In this document: positions 8,267-17,224 of the stretch, in pieces | Layout: each line of letters starts with the position of its first letter | Numbering within the stretch: the stretch's first letter is position 1 | NCBI RefSeq assembly: GCF_016863335.1 | Contig: NZ_BOOR01000016.1 | Location: 1 to 64,000, forward strand | Length of the DNA stretch: 64,000 bases | DNA from: Planotetraspora thailandica | Lineage (GTDB): Bacteria; Actinomycetota; Actinomycetes; Streptosporangiales; Streptosporangiaceae | Direction: 5' to 3' | Position numbers and translations under genes: made by a program | The notes under the pieces: generated by a model | Told to the model about the DNA's origin: nothing | The model's input: only the letters and a program-made list of their open reading frames with translations | Databases searched by the model: none

Positions 8267-9211
8267 ATGACCGACAAGAAGATCATCGCCGTGGTCGGAG
8301 CCACCGGACAGCAGGGCGGCGGGCTCGCCCGCGCCATCCTCGACGACCCGGCGGGCCGGTTCGCCCTCCGTGCGATCACGCGGCGGCCCGACTCCGACGC
8401 CGCGAAGGCGCTCGCCGCCCGGGGCGCCGAGGTGGTCGCCGCCGACCTCGACGACGAGGCGAGCCTGACGAAGGCGCTGCAGGGCGCCTACGGCGCCTTC
8501 TTCGTCACGGCGTACTGGGAGTACAGCTCAGTCGAGCGTGAGCAGGCCCAGGCCCGCGCGATGGCCGCGGCCGCCAAGACCGCCGGGCTGGAGCACGTCA
8601 TCTGGTCGACGCTGCCGGACACGCGCAAGCACATCCCGCTCGACGACGACCGGGTTCCGACGCTCTTCGGCACCTACAAGGTGCCGCACTTCGACAGCAA
8701 GGGCGAAGCCGACGCGTTCTTCATCGAGGCGGGCGTGCCGACCACGTTCCTGTCCACCACGTTCTACTTCGACGCGTTCATCGAATTCTTCCGGCCCGCC
8801 CCCGACGAGGACGGCGTGCTCGCCATCAACCTCCCAATGGGCGACCGGAAGCTCCCCGGCATCGCGTCCGAGGACATCGGCCGCACCGCGCTCGGCATCT
8901 TCGAGCGGGGCACCGACCTGGTCGGGCAGACGATCAACATCTCCGGTGAGAATCTGACCGGCGAGGAGTACGCCGCCGCGTTCAGCAAGGAACTCGGCGA
9001 GACGGTCGTCTACCGGCCGATGACCCTGGACGCGACGCGCGCGCTGCCGTACCCCGGCACCGACGACCTCGCGAACATGTTCTTCTTCTACGCCGAGCAC
9101 GAGGACGCCTTCGCCGGCGTCCGCGACCCCGCCGAGGTTCGGAAGCTGAACCCGCGCCTGAAGGACTTCGCGACCTGGCTGGCCGCCAACCACGACAAGT
9201 TCACGAGCTGA
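8267..9211 (+). CDS. NmrA-family NAD(P)-binding protein
   Basis: A 314-residue atypical SDR of the NmrA/HSCARG type. The dinucleotide motif GATGQQG is at 11-17, an R-R pair follows strand 2 (AITRRPD), and there is no YxxxK catalytic pair, as expected for NmrA-like redox sensors or reductases. GAGGAG precedes ATG 8267. It ends 5 bases before the luciferase-like monooxygenase gene, so the genes are probably cotranscribed. Confidence 0.88.
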   Translation: MTDKKIIAVVGATGQQGGGLARAILDDPAGRFALRAITRRPDSDAAKALAARGAEVVAADLDDEASLTKALQGAYGAFFVTAYWEYSSVEREQAQARAMAAAAKTAGLEHVIWSTLPDTRKHIPLDDDRVPTLFGTYKVPHFDSKGEADAFFIEAGVPTTFLSTTFYFDAFIEFFRPAPDEDGVLAINLPMGDRKLPGIASEDIGRTALGIFERGTDLVGQTINISGENLTGEEYAAAFSKELGETVVYRPMTLDATRALPYPGTDDLANMFFFYAEHEDAFAGVRDPAEVRKLNPRLKDFATWLAANHDKFTS

Positions 9212-9216
9212 CCGCC

Positions 9217-10287
9217 ATGCAGTTCGGCATCTTCACGGTCGGCGACATCGCGCCCGATCCCGCGACCGGGCGCGCGCCGACCGAGCATGAGCGAATCACG
9301 CGCATGGTCGAGACGGCGCTGAAGGCGGAGGAGGCAGGCCTGGACGTCTACGCCACCGGCGAGCACCACAACCCGCCGTTCGTGACGTCCTCACCCACCA
9401 CCCTTCTCGGCTACATCGCGGCCCGGACCAGCACCATCCTGCTGTCGACCTCGACGACACTGATCACCACGAACGACCCGGTGAAGATCGCCGAGGACTA
9501 CGCGATGCTCCAGCACCTCGCCGGCGGCCGGCTCGACCTCATGATGGGCCGGGGCAACACCGGCCCCGTGTACCCGTGGTTCGGCAAGGACATCCACGAC
9601 GGCATCTCGCTCGCGGTGGAGAACTACGCGCTGCTGCGCCGGCTCTGGCGTGAGGACGTGGTCGACTGGCAGGGCAGGTTCCGTACGCCGCTGCAGTCGT
9701 TCACCTCCACCCCGCGCCCGCTGGACGGCGTGCCGCCGTTCGTCTGGCACGGCTCCATCCGCAGCCCCGAGATCGCCGAGCAGGCCGCCTACTACGGCGA
9801 CGGGTTCTTCCACAACAACATCTTCTGGCCGAAGGAGCACACCCGGCGGATGATCGACCTGTACCGCACCCGGTTCGAGCACTACGGGCACGGGCCGGCC
9901 GACCAGGCGATCGTCGGGCTCGGCGGGCAGGTCTTCATCCGGCGCAGGTCGCAGGACGCGATCACCGAGTTCCGCCCGTTCTTCGACCATTCCCCCGTGT
10001 ACGGCAACGGGCCGTCGCTGGAGGAGACCATGCGGCAGACGCCGCTGTCGGTGGGCAGCCCGCAGGAGGTCATCGACCGGACGCTCCGGTTCCGGGAGGA
10101 CTTCGGCGACTACCAGCGTCAGTTGTTCAACGTCGACGGCATGGGCCTGCCGCACAAGGCGGTGCTGGAGCAGATCGACTTCCTCGGTGAAGAGGTGGTC
10201 CCGGTGCTCCGCAAGGAGTTCGCGGCGATACGGCCGGCGCACATCCCGGACGCGCCGACGCACGAGTCACTGAAGGCGGCCCGATGA
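9217..10287 (+). CDS. LLM-class flavin-dependent monooxygenase (CE1758-like)
   Basis: A 356-residue bacterial-luciferase-fold monooxygenase, which uses reduced FMN supplied by a partner. Family marks include the TGEHHN segment, LAGGRLDLMMGRG and a DGFFHNN loop. The sequence follows the CE1758 subfamily, whose genes pair with a CE1759-type FMN reductase, exactly as here: the stop overlaps the next start by 4 bases. The substrate is unknown. Confidence 0.9.
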   Translation: MQFGIFTVGDIAPDPATGRAPTEHERITRMVETALKAEEAGLDVYATGEHHNPPFVTSSPTTLLGYIAARTSTILLSTSTTLITTNDPVKIAEDYAMLQHLAGGRLDLMMGRGNTGPVYPWFGKDIHDGISLAVENYALLRRLWREDVVDWQGRFRTPLQSFTSTPRPLDGVPPFVWHGSIRSPEIAEQAAYYGDGFFHNNIFWPKEHTRRMIDLYRTRFEHYGHGPADQAIVGLGGQVFIRRRSQDAITEFRPFFDHSPVYGNGPSLEETMRQTPLSVGSPQEVIDRTLRFREDFGDYQRQLFNVDGMGLPHKAVLEQIDFLGEEVVPVLRKEFAAIRPAHIPDAPTHESLKAAR

Positions 10288-10901
10288 GACGCGCCGTCGC
10301 CGTGGTGTCCGCCGGGCTCGGCCGGCCGTCGTCGAGCCGGCTGCTCGCCGACCGGCTGGCCGAGGCCGCCGGGAACGAACTGCGCGAGCTGGGCGACGAG
10401 GCCGACATGCGCGTGGTCGAGGTCCGCGAGCACGCGCACGACCTGGTCAACAACCTGGTCAGCGGCTACCCGTCCCCGGAGCTGCGCGGCGCACTCGACA
10501 CGGTCGCGGGCGCCGACGGGCTGATCGTGGTGACCCCCACGTTCACCGCCTCCTACAGCGGGCTGTTCAAGGCGTTCTTCGAGGTCCTCGACCTCCTGGA
10601 CCACGACGCGCTGACGGACAAGCCGGTTCTGATCGCCGCGACCGGCGGCACCGCCAGGCATTCGCTGGTGCTGGAGAGCGCGATGCGGCCGCTTTTCACC
10701 TACCTACGCTGCGTGGTGGTGCCCACCTCGGTGTTCGCCGCGCCGGAGGACTGGGGCGGTGCGTCCGCCCCCGACCTCCTGGCGCGGCGGATCGGCAGGG
10801 CGGCGGCTCAGCTGGCGGAGGAGATCCACCGGCGGGGCGCGCGGGCTCACCGTGACCCGTTCGAGCCGACGCCGTTCCAGGAACTCCTCGACGGCGGGTG
10901 A
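10284..10901 (+). CDS. NAD(P)H-dependent FMN reductase (CE1759-like)
   Basis: A 205-residue flavodoxin-fold protein. The phosphate loop region is SAGLGRPSSSRLLAD near the N-terminus, and FMN contacts are TPTFTASYSGLFK and ATGGTARHS. It should supply reduced FMN to the monooxygenase encoded upstream, with which its start overlaps by 4 bases. Full length for the family. Confidence 0.9.
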   Translation: MRRAVAVVSAGLGRPSSSRLLADRLAEAAGNELRELGDEADMRVVEVREHAHDLVNNLVSGYPSPELRGALDTVAGADGLIVVTPTFTASYSGLFKAFFEVLDLLDHDALTDKPVLIAATGGTARHSLVLESAMRPLFTYLRCVVVPTSVFAAPEDWGGASAPDLLARRIGRAAAQLAEEIHRRGARAHRDPFEPTPFQELLDGG

Positions 10902-10963
10902 CCCGGAATACCGGCCGTACACCGCGCGGTTGATCACAAGAAAGGTTGCGGAAGGGGTCGTCG

Positions 10964-12793
10964 GTGGGCGAACGGCTGCGGTTCGAGGTGCTCGGCCCCG
11001 TGCGCGCCTGGCGGGGCGCAGACGAGATCGAGCTCGGCTCCCCGCAACAGCGGGCGATCCTGGGGATCCTGTTGCTGCAGACCGGCGCGGCCGCCTCTCC
11101 CGACCAGCTGATCTCCGCGATCTGGGGAGCCGCCGCGCCGCCCGCCGCGGTCGGCATGGTCCGCTCCTACGTGTCGCGGCTGCGCCGCGTGCTCGATCCC
11201 GGCCATCCTGCCGCGGTGATCGAGTCGGCCGGCGGCGGCTACGTGCTGCGGACCGGCGACCTCGACCTCACCGAGTTCCAGCGGCGGCTCGGCGTCGCGC
11301 GGGAGGCCCGCCGCGCCGGTGACGCGCCCGCGGCGGCGTCGGCGCTGCGCTCCGCGCTCGGCCTGTGGCACGGCACTCCGCTCGCCGGCGTCAACGGGGA
11401 ATACGCCGAGTTCGAACGCACCCGGCTCGCCCAGCTGCGGCTCACGGCGATCGAAGACCTGGCCGCGGCCGACGTCGATTCGGGGCGGCACGCCGAGGCC
11501 GCCGCCGAACTGGCTGAGGTGATCGCCGAGCATCCGCTGCGGGAACGGCCGTACGAGCTGCTCATGCTCGCGCTCTACCGGTCCGGCCGCCAGGCCGAGG
11601 CGCTCGCCGCGTTCGGCCGGGCGCAGCGCCTCCTCGCCGACGAGCTGGGCCTGGACCCGGGGCCCGACCTGCGCGAGATGCAGCGGCGGATCCTCGCCTC
11701 CGATCCGGCGCTGATCGGCCCCGCCGTACCGGCGCCGGCCTCCGCCGCGAAACGTCCCACCCAGCTGCCACCTGACCTGCCGGAATTCGTCGGACGCGAG
11801 AAGGAACTGGCCCGCATGGCCGACGCCATGACCCCGTCCCACGCGAGCGTGCCCGTGATCGGGGTCGAAGGGCTCGCCGGAGTCGGCAAGACAGCGCTGG
11901 CCGTGCACCTCGGGCACACGCTCGCCGCGAACTTCCCCGACGGCCAGCTGTTCGTCGACCTCGGTACGGCCGGCGAGCCGCTGGCCGAACTCCTCCGCGG
12001 CGTCGGCGTCCTGGACGCGGGACTCCCCGCTTCGTTCAGTGAGCGGACGGCGTTGTGGCGCACGCTGACCACCGGCCGGCGTCTGCTCGTCGTGCTGGAC
12101 GACGCCCGCGACGCCGAACAGGTGCGGCAGCTACTGCCCGGCTCCGGCGGGTCCGCCGTGGTGATCACCACACGGCAGCGGTTGTACGGCCTGGGATACG
12201 TCCAGTGGGTGAATCTCGGCGGGCTGGAGGAGCCCGACTCGATCACCCTGCTGGAGCGGCTCATCGGCGCCGACCGGGTGCGGCCGGAGCTCGCCGAGGT
12301 GCGCGAACTGGTCCGCCGCAGCGCCGGCCTGCCGCAGGTACTGCAGATCCTCGGCGCGCGCGTCGCCTCACGCCCCGGCTGGAGCATCGCAGACGCGAAC
12401 CGCCGGCTCGGCAGGCCCGAGCCCGGCTCCCCCGTGCTCCCCTCGGAGTGCAGGGCCATCGAACGGCCGTACATGTCGATGATGGAGCAGTTGTCGCCGC
12501 CGCAGGCTCGGGCCTTCCGGCTGCTCTCTCTCCCCGACGGTCCGGAGATCACGCTCAGCGCCGCCGCGGCCGTACTGGATGTGCAGCCCCGCGATGCGGC
12601 GATGCTGCTGGAGTCGCTGGTGGACATGCACCTGCTGGAGGCCGCCGGCATCGACCGGTACTACTACCACGAACCGGTGCGCAAGTTCGCGCGCAGCCGG
12701 GCGTTCGACGACGACGGCCTCGAAGCGAGCCGGGCCGCGCTGAGCCGCCTGAGCCGGGTCGGCGAAACCACGACGGTCCGCCTCGGCGTGTAG
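10964..12793 (+). CDS. SARP/AfsR-type transcriptional regulator with NB-ARC ATPase domain
   Basis: A 609-residue regulator. An OmpR-type winged helix (about 1-95) is followed by a BTAD domain (about 100-245) and a P-loop NB-ARC domain with GVEGLAGVGKTALAVH near 305 and a VVLDDARD Walker B. There is no TPR tail as in AfsR. GTG 10964 has GGAAGGGG at good spacing; an upstream TTG (10946) is possible. It starts 62 bases after the FMN reductase and may regulate the monooxygenase cassette. Confidence 0.88.
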   Translation: MGERLRFEVLGPVRAWRGADEIELGSPQQRAILGILLLQTGAAASPDQLISAIWGAAAPPAAVGMVRSYVSRLRRVLDPGHPAAVIESAGGGYVLRTGDLDLTEFQRRLGVAREARRAGDAPAAASALRSALGLWHGTPLAGVNGEYAEFERTRLAQLRLTAIEDLAAADVDSGRHAEAAAELAEVIAEHPLRERPYELLMLALYRSGRQAEALAAFGRAQRLLADELGLDPGPDLREMQRRILASDPALIGPAVPAPASAAKRPTQLPPDLPEFVGREKELARMADAMTPSHASVPVIGVEGLAGVGKTALAVHLGHTLAANFPDGQLFVDLGTAGEPLAELLRGVGVLDAGLPASFSERTALWRTLTTGRRLLVVLDDARDAEQVRQLLPGSGGSAVVITTRQRLYGLGYVQWVNLGGLEEPDSITLLERLIGADRVRPELAEVRELVRRSAGLPQVLQILGARVASRPGWSIADANRRLGRPEPGSPVLPSECRAIERPYMSMMEQLSPPQARAFRLLSLPDGPEITLSAAAAVLDVQPRDAAMLLESLVDMHLLEAAGIDRYYYHEPVRKFARSRAFDDDGLEASRAALSRLSRVGETTTVRLGV

Positions 12794-12876
12794 TGCCGGA
12801 AAAGCGGCCCAGGACACCTGTTGACCGTCGCCGACCCTGATCTCGGGGAGGACCACACGCTCGACGGTGCGCTAGA

Positions 12877-13797
12877 TCATCGGCCCGTCACGTCGAGGAA
12901 GAGCCGGAGCAGCGGGGTGATGGTGTTGGGGGCGTCTTCAGGGCTGTAGTGGCCGGTCGCGGGCAGCTCGCTGACGATTCCGTGCGGGAAGGCGGTGCGG
13001 AACAGAGGCAGGAAGTGCTCGGCGGCCAGGGTGCGGTCCTCGGTCCCCCAGACCGCGAGGGCTGGAATGCCGGCGGCCCGGTCGCGCGCATCGGCCGTGG
13101 GCTCCTCGAATCGGTGGGCGCCGAGCGCGAAGCCCTTGGCCCAACCGAGCGCGCCGGCCGCCTCCGCGCGGGTCGGGAAGGCGTCGGCGTAGGCGCGTAT
13201 CCAGGTCGGGGTGACGATCTGGTTGTTCAGGAAGCCGTTGAGCTTTAGCGTGCTCAGGATGTTGTAGCCGAGGCCGCCGAGGGTCTCGTCGAGGCTGCCG
13301 TCGGCCTGTGCTCGGGCGATCCAGGTGAACCAGGGGGCTCGGGCCGCGTTGGCGGCCAGCGCGGCGGCCAGGTCCGGCTGCCCGAAGGGCGTGGGTCCGT
13401 TCAGGCTGACGACGCGGGAAATCCGGTCGGGGCGGCGGGCGAGCAGGCCCATGCCGACCGGGCCGCCGAAGTCGTGCATCACCAGGGTGATCTCGCGCAG
13501 GTCGAGATCCAGGACCAGTGCTTCGAGGTTGTCGACGTGGTCCTGGAGCCAGTAGGTGCGGTCCGCCGGAGTCTCGCTCTTGCCGAAGCCCATGTGGTCG
13601 GGCGCGATGACGCGGTGCGTGGCCGACAGGCCGGAGATCAGGTGACGGAAGAGGTAGCCCCAGGTGGGCTCGCCGTGCAGGCAGAGCACGGTGGGACCGG
13701 AGCCTTCGTCCACGAAGTGCATGCGGAATCCGGCGGCGGAGCTGAAGCGGGGCAAGAACGGGAACGTTCCGTCGAAGGTCTCGCTGGCGTCGATCAT
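12877..13797 (-). CDS. alpha/beta hydrolase, haloalkane dehalogenase-like
   Basis: A 306-residue alpha/beta hydrolase. The nucleophile elbow is HDFGG with Asp109, as in haloalkane dehalogenases and epoxide hydrolases, rather than serine. HGEPTWGYLFRH gives the oxyanion/halide-side motif, and the catalytic His is in TGHYSPEDAP. GAGGAGACG precedes ATG 13797. It is divergent from the HxlR gene. Dehalogenase versus fluoroacetate- or epoxide-type activity cannot be separated by eye. Confidence 0.85.
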   Translation of the reverse strand: MIDASETFDGTFPFLPRFSSAAGFRMHFVDEGSGPTVLCLHGEPTWGYLFRHLISGLSATHRVIAPDHMGFGKSETPADRTYWLQDHVDNLEALVLDLDLREITLVMHDFGGPVGMGLLARRPDRISRVVSLNGPTPFGQPDLAAALAANAARAPWFTWIARAQADGSLDETLGGLGYNILSTLKLNGFLNNQIVTPTWIRAYADAFPTRAEAAGALGWAKGFALGAHRFEEPTADARDRAAGIPALAVWGTEDRTLAAEHFLPLFRTAFPHGIVSELPATGHYSPEDAPNTITPLLRLFLDVTGR

Positions 13798-13859
13798 CTG
13801 GCGGCGTCTCCTCGGGTGGGGCGGCCTGTGGGGCGTGCGCCACCCTAGCCCGAAGCGGT

Positions 13860-13895
13860 TTTTATTTGCAACCAGTGTAGTCTTTATTCGAAACC
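13860..13895. promoter_or_regulatory. HxlR operator candidate, AT-rich direct repeat
   Basis: TTTTATTTGCAACC (13860-13873) and CTTTATTCGAAACC (13882-13895) are direct repeats about two helical turns apart. They form an AT-rich island in the gap between the divergent hydrolase and HxlR genes. Confidence 0.45.
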
Positions 13896-13921
13896 GGATG
13901 ACGAGCGGTGGAGGCACCCAG

Positions 13922-14386
13922 GTGACCAGGCCCCAGGCGAGCGCGACACCATGCCCCGTGATGCGGACGGTGGACCTGGTGGGAGACCGGTGGACGCTGC
14001 TGATCCTGCGCGACGCCTTCGACGGGCCGCGCCGCTTCGGCCAGTTCCAGCGCAGCCTCGGCATCGCCAAGAACATCCTCAGCGACCGGCTCGCCGGACT
14101 TGTGGCGGCCGGAATCCTCCGCACCGAGCCCGCCGCCGACACCACGGCATACCTGGCTTACACCCTCACCGAGAAGGGCCGGGACCTGTTCGACGTGGTC
14201 ATCGCCCTGCGCCAGTGGGGCGAGCGCCATGCCTTCGCTCCCGGCGAGGAGTACCGACCGCTGATCGACCAGACCACGGGGGATCCGCTACAGCGCCTGG
14301 CGTACACCCGTCCCGATGGGAGCCCTGTGCGCCCAGACGAGACGGCGGTCGGCGAGCCTCGCCTCATCGGGGCCGTCGCACTCTAG
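13922..14386 (+). CDS. HxlR-family transcriptional regulator
   Basis: A 154-residue winged-helix regulator of the HxlR/MarR-like group. The diagnostic WTLLILRDAF.GPRRFGQFQRSLGIAKNILSDRL core is present in order. GTG 13922 has GGTGGAGG 6 bases upstream; an in-frame ATG at 13898 is the alternative. HxlR proteins usually regulate a divergent gene in response to electrophiles or redox, which here would be the dehalogenase-fold hydrolase. Confidence 0.9.
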   Translation: MTRPQASATPCPVMRTVDLVGDRWTLLILRDAFDGPRRFGQFQRSLGIAKNILSDRLAGLVAAGILRTEPAADTTAYLAYTLTEKGRDLFDVVIALRQWGERHAFAPGEEYRPLIDQTTGDPLQRLAYTRPDGSPVRPDETAVGEPRLIGAVAL

Positions 14387-14475
14387 GAGAACGGCATTCC
14401 GGCATTGGTGGATTGCGCTCCCTGCGCCTCCTGCCCGCCGACCAGGAAGACGCAGGGAGACCTGTTTCCCGCCGT

Positions 14476-14510
14476 CCCCGCCGTCCCGCGGCCATCACGG
14501 GACGGCGGGG
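14476..14510. terminator. bidirectional hairpin terminator
   Basis: CCCCGCCGTCCCG pairs perfectly with 14498-14510 around a 9-base loop. It lies between the convergent HxlR and SH3-repeat genes and should serve both. There is no clear U-tract, as is common in actinomycetes. Confidence 0.75.
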
Positions 14511-14519
14511 GCGCCGTGG

Positions 14520-15341
14520 CTAACCGATGCGCTGAACGTAATAAGACGAGACCCAGCCGGGCCTGCCGTTGGATGAGGTGACGGGAACCCAGCCCTGGGT
14601 GGCGGTGCAGCCGCCGCCGAACCTCCCGTCAGCCGGCGTGAGGGTTCCCACCGGCTGGTACGTCGCGCCGCGACCGCTGTAGACGGTGACCATGCTGGAC
14701 GGCTGAACGTGGGCGAGCTGATAGACGCACCCCCACGCACGAACCGTGGACGCGGCGAGCGGCGTTCTGGAGGTCTTGCGCAGGTAGTGGGCCGCCGCCC
14801 AGCCGGACCGGCCGTTGGAGGACTTGACGGCGGTCCAGCCGTGTGTCGACGTGCAGCCCCCCGCGAACCGCCCGTCGGAGACCCTCAGCGCACCGACCCG
14901 CCGGGCGCCGACCGCCGGAGCGGTGCGGACGTTCAGGAAGCTGGAACGCCGGACGTTGGCGACCTGGTACGTGCATGCCAGAGAAGGGCGTGCGGGAACG
15001 GAGATTCTCCGCACCGGGGTGGTCTTGCGCAGGTAGTGGCCGGAGGCCCAGCCGGACCGGCCGTTGGAGGCCTTGACGGAGACCCAGCCGAGCGTCGACG
15101 TGCATCCTCCGGTCAGCCGTGCGCCCGTCGGCCTCAGCGTGCCTACGGGCTGGGCCTTGAGCGTCGGCGCCGTCCGGACGTTGAGGTAGCCGCCGGTCCG
15201 GAGGTTGGTGACTTGATACGTGCAGGTCTGGGCCTGATGGGTGGGCAGAGGGCTCGCCTCTGCCGGCGATGGGATGGATGCGAGCCAGCCTGTGGCGGCG
15301 CAGGTGGCGAGCGCGGGGATGACCCGTCTGTTGATTCGCAC
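14520..15341 (-). CDS. secreted protein with three SH3b-like repeats
   Basis: A 273-residue exported protein. A basic signal peptide ends near SPAEA (about residue 29). Three repeats of about 80 residues follow, each with C.YQV..., an LNVRTAP or equivalent segment, GGCTST.GW and SNGR.GW. These are SH3_3-like modules that often bind cell-wall peptides, with one disulfide-capable cysteine pair per repeat. The third repeat has lost the NVRTAP signature. No catalytic domain is present. GTG 15341 has AAGGGAG upstream. Confidence 0.82.
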   Translation of the reverse strand: MRINRRVIPALATCAATGWLASIPSPAEASPLPTHQAQTCTYQVTNLRTGGYLNVRTAPTLKAQPVGTLRPTGARLTGGCTSTLGWVSVKASNGRSGWASGHYLRKTTPVRRISVPARPSLACTYQVANVRRSSFLNVRTAPAVGARRVGALRVSDGRFAGGCTSTHGWTAVKSSNGRSGWAAAHYLRKTSRTPLAASTVRAWGCVYQLAHVQPSSMVTVYSGRGATYQPVGTLTPADGRFGGGCTATQGWVPVTSSNGRPGWVSSYYVQRIG

Positions 15342-15430
15342 GACGTCTCCCTTCTGATCGCATCGCTTTGCCCGGATAAGCCCGGGTCTTGGTTGAGATC
15401 GGATGGTCTCCGCCGCGATGCTCACTTTCA

Positions 15431-15459
15431 GTGATACTCCGATTACACAGAGTTTGCAA
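15431..15459 (-). promoter_or_regulatory. possible promoter of the SH3-repeat gene
   Basis: On the minus strand TTGCAA and TATCAC stand 17 bases apart. They are in the AT-rich part of the 305-base divergent gap (15342-15646), about 90 bases upstream of the start. I see no riboswitch or other gene in this gap. Confidence 0.3.
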
Positions 15460-15646
15460 TATATGAGCGGCTGTTCATTAGTTTCTTTACCTAAGGGAAT
15501 CCGGCCTCCGTGCTCCGGCCGTCCGTGATTTCTCCATGCCGGAGCACGCTGTTCCCAGCACTCCCATTCGCCATTCAGGCAATGTTCAGCAAACCCTTCG
15601 AGAGTTCTCAGGTCGGTATCTACGGCACATGAGCGAAGGGCGGCAC

Positions 15647-17149
15647 ATGCCGGACAAGAAGACCGAAGACTCCGAGCGGTCGGCGCTTTCACGGCGTCAG
15701 CTGGTCAAGTTCGCGGGCGTCGGAGCGACGTTCGTCGCCGCGAGCCCGTTCGTGGGCGGCACCGCGGCGCAGGCGAGCGACCACGACGACCGTAAGGACC
15801 AGGGCCGCGGCGACTCCCGCAACCGGGTGTGGCGCGCCGGGGACCACCACGTGCACTCCGAGTACAGCGGCGAGTTCGACACCACCAAGAACCCCCCGGT
15901 GTTCCACAAGGGCGCCGACGCCGTCTACCCGATCGTCACCAACGCGATCATGGCGAAGAACTTCGGCCTCACCTGGGCGATGTGCACCGACCACGGCGGC
16001 CCGAACCACTCCAAGGTGAACCTCGAGCAGGCCTATCCCGACCTGCTGCGCTCGCGCAGGCTGGTGCCCGAGGTACTGCAGTTCTGGGGCATGGAGTTCG
16101 ACACTCCCGCCCTGGACCACCACACGCTCATGATCCCCCGGCACGACGACGAGGCGCAGCAGCTGTTCGAGCTGGAGAGCCGCTTCAACAAGTTCGACGC
16201 CTTCCCGACGGACCCGGCCCGCGACACCGAGGCCAAGTTCATCGAGTTCCTGAAGGCCGCCAAGAGCATGCGGCACAAGCCGCTGGTGATCGCCCACCAC
16301 GCGGCACGCTCGGCCACCGGCCTGGGCGTGTACGGCCAGGACACCCCCCACGAGTTCCGCAACGGCAACAACCTCGCGCCGGAGATCTACGTCGGCTTCG
16401 AGGGCGCCCCCGGCCACCAGGCCGGCCCGCTCAACGGCGGCGCGCGCGGCGGGTACGGCAACCACCCGACCTATGGCGGCTTCGACCAGATGACCGCCCG
16501 CGTCGGCGGCCTGTGGGACTCGCTGCTCGGCGAGGGCCGGCGCTGGTGGATCACCGCCACCTCCGACTCGCACGTCCACTGGACCCGCGGTGGATCCGAC
16601 TTCTGGCCGGGCGAGTACAGCAAGACCTACGTGCACGCCAGGCAGGACTACGCCGACATCATGGACGGCCTGCGCAACGGACGCATCTGGGTCACCACCG
16701 GCGACCTGATCACCAGCCTCGACGTCACGGCCAAGAGCCAGGGACGCGGCGCCGCCTCGGGCGAGACCCTCGTCGTGAGCCGCCGCAACCGCGGCGACGT
16801 CGAGATCGAGATCCGGTTCCGGCCGCTGCAGGGCACGAACGCGAACGGCGACCGCCCGCAGGTTCGGCGCGTCGACCTGATCGTCGGCCAGGTCACCGGC
16901 CCCGCCGCCAACCCCGACGCCGACACCAACCCCACCACGAAGGTCGTGGCCCGTTTCGGCCCCCGCGACTGGCACAAGCAGGGCAGCGAATACGTCATCA
17001 AGCACACCCTGCGCAACGTGGAGACCGACCTCTACGCCCGTGTCCGCGGCACGAGCACCGACGAGGCCGAGCCCCTCGCCGACGGCAAGGAGAGCCCCTG
17101 GGACGACCTGTGGTTCTATTCCAACCCCGTCTTCGTCGAGGTCCGCTGA
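15647..17149 (+). CDS. Tat-exported CehA/McbA-like PHP metallohydrolase
   Basis: A 500-residue protein. The twin-arginine signal SRRQLVKFAGVG lies at about 16-27, with cleavage likely after TAAQA. The PHP-type metal motifs are HHVHSEYS, CTDHGGPNH, IAHHAA and TSDSHVH. CehA and McbA hydrolyse aryl esters or carbamates such as carbaryl, but the family is broad, so substrate is open. ATG 15647 follows GAAGGG; in-frame ATGs upstream would bury the signal. Confidence 0.85.
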   Translation: MPDKKTEDSERSALSRRQLVKFAGVGATFVAASPFVGGTAAQASDHDDRKDQGRGDSRNRVWRAGDHHVHSEYSGEFDTTKNPPVFHKGADAVYPIVTNAIMAKNFGLTWAMCTDHGGPNHSKVNLEQAYPDLLRSRRLVPEVLQFWGMEFDTPALDHHTLMIPRHDDEAQQLFELESRFNKFDAFPTDPARDTEAKFIEFLKAAKSMRHKPLVIAHHAARSATGLGVYGQDTPHEFRNGNNLAPEIYVGFEGAPGHQAGPLNGGARGGYGNHPTYGGFDQMTARVGGLWDSLLGEGRRWWITATSDSHVHWTRGGSDFWPGEYSKTYVHARQDYADIMDGLRNGRIWVTTGDLITSLDVTAKSQGRGAASGETLVVSRRNRGDVEIEIRFRPLQGTNANGDRPQVRRVDLIVGQVTGPAANPDADTNPTTKVVARFGPRDWHKQGSEYVIKHTLRNVETDLYARVRGTSTDEAEPLADGKESPWDDLWFYSNPVFVEVR

Positions 17150-17160
17150 CCGTACGGCCA

Positions 17161-17190
17161 GGCATGGCCTCCCTGATGGGAGGCCATGCC
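17161..17190. terminator. bidirectional hairpin terminator
   Basis: GGCATGGCCTCCC pairs perfectly with 17178-17190 around the tetraloop TGAT. It sits between the convergent PHP hydrolase and P450 genes. Confidence 0.8.
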
Positions 17191-17224
17191 CCCGGCGGGC
17201 ACGTGCCGTACCGCCGGGTTGTGC

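Noticed and set aside
15342-15646. Riboswitch upstream of the SH3-repeat gene (a ydaO-type c-di-AMP element was considered)
   Set aside because: The expected conserved GGGGAA and pseudoknot segments are not visible; only promoter-like AT-rich sequence is seen.
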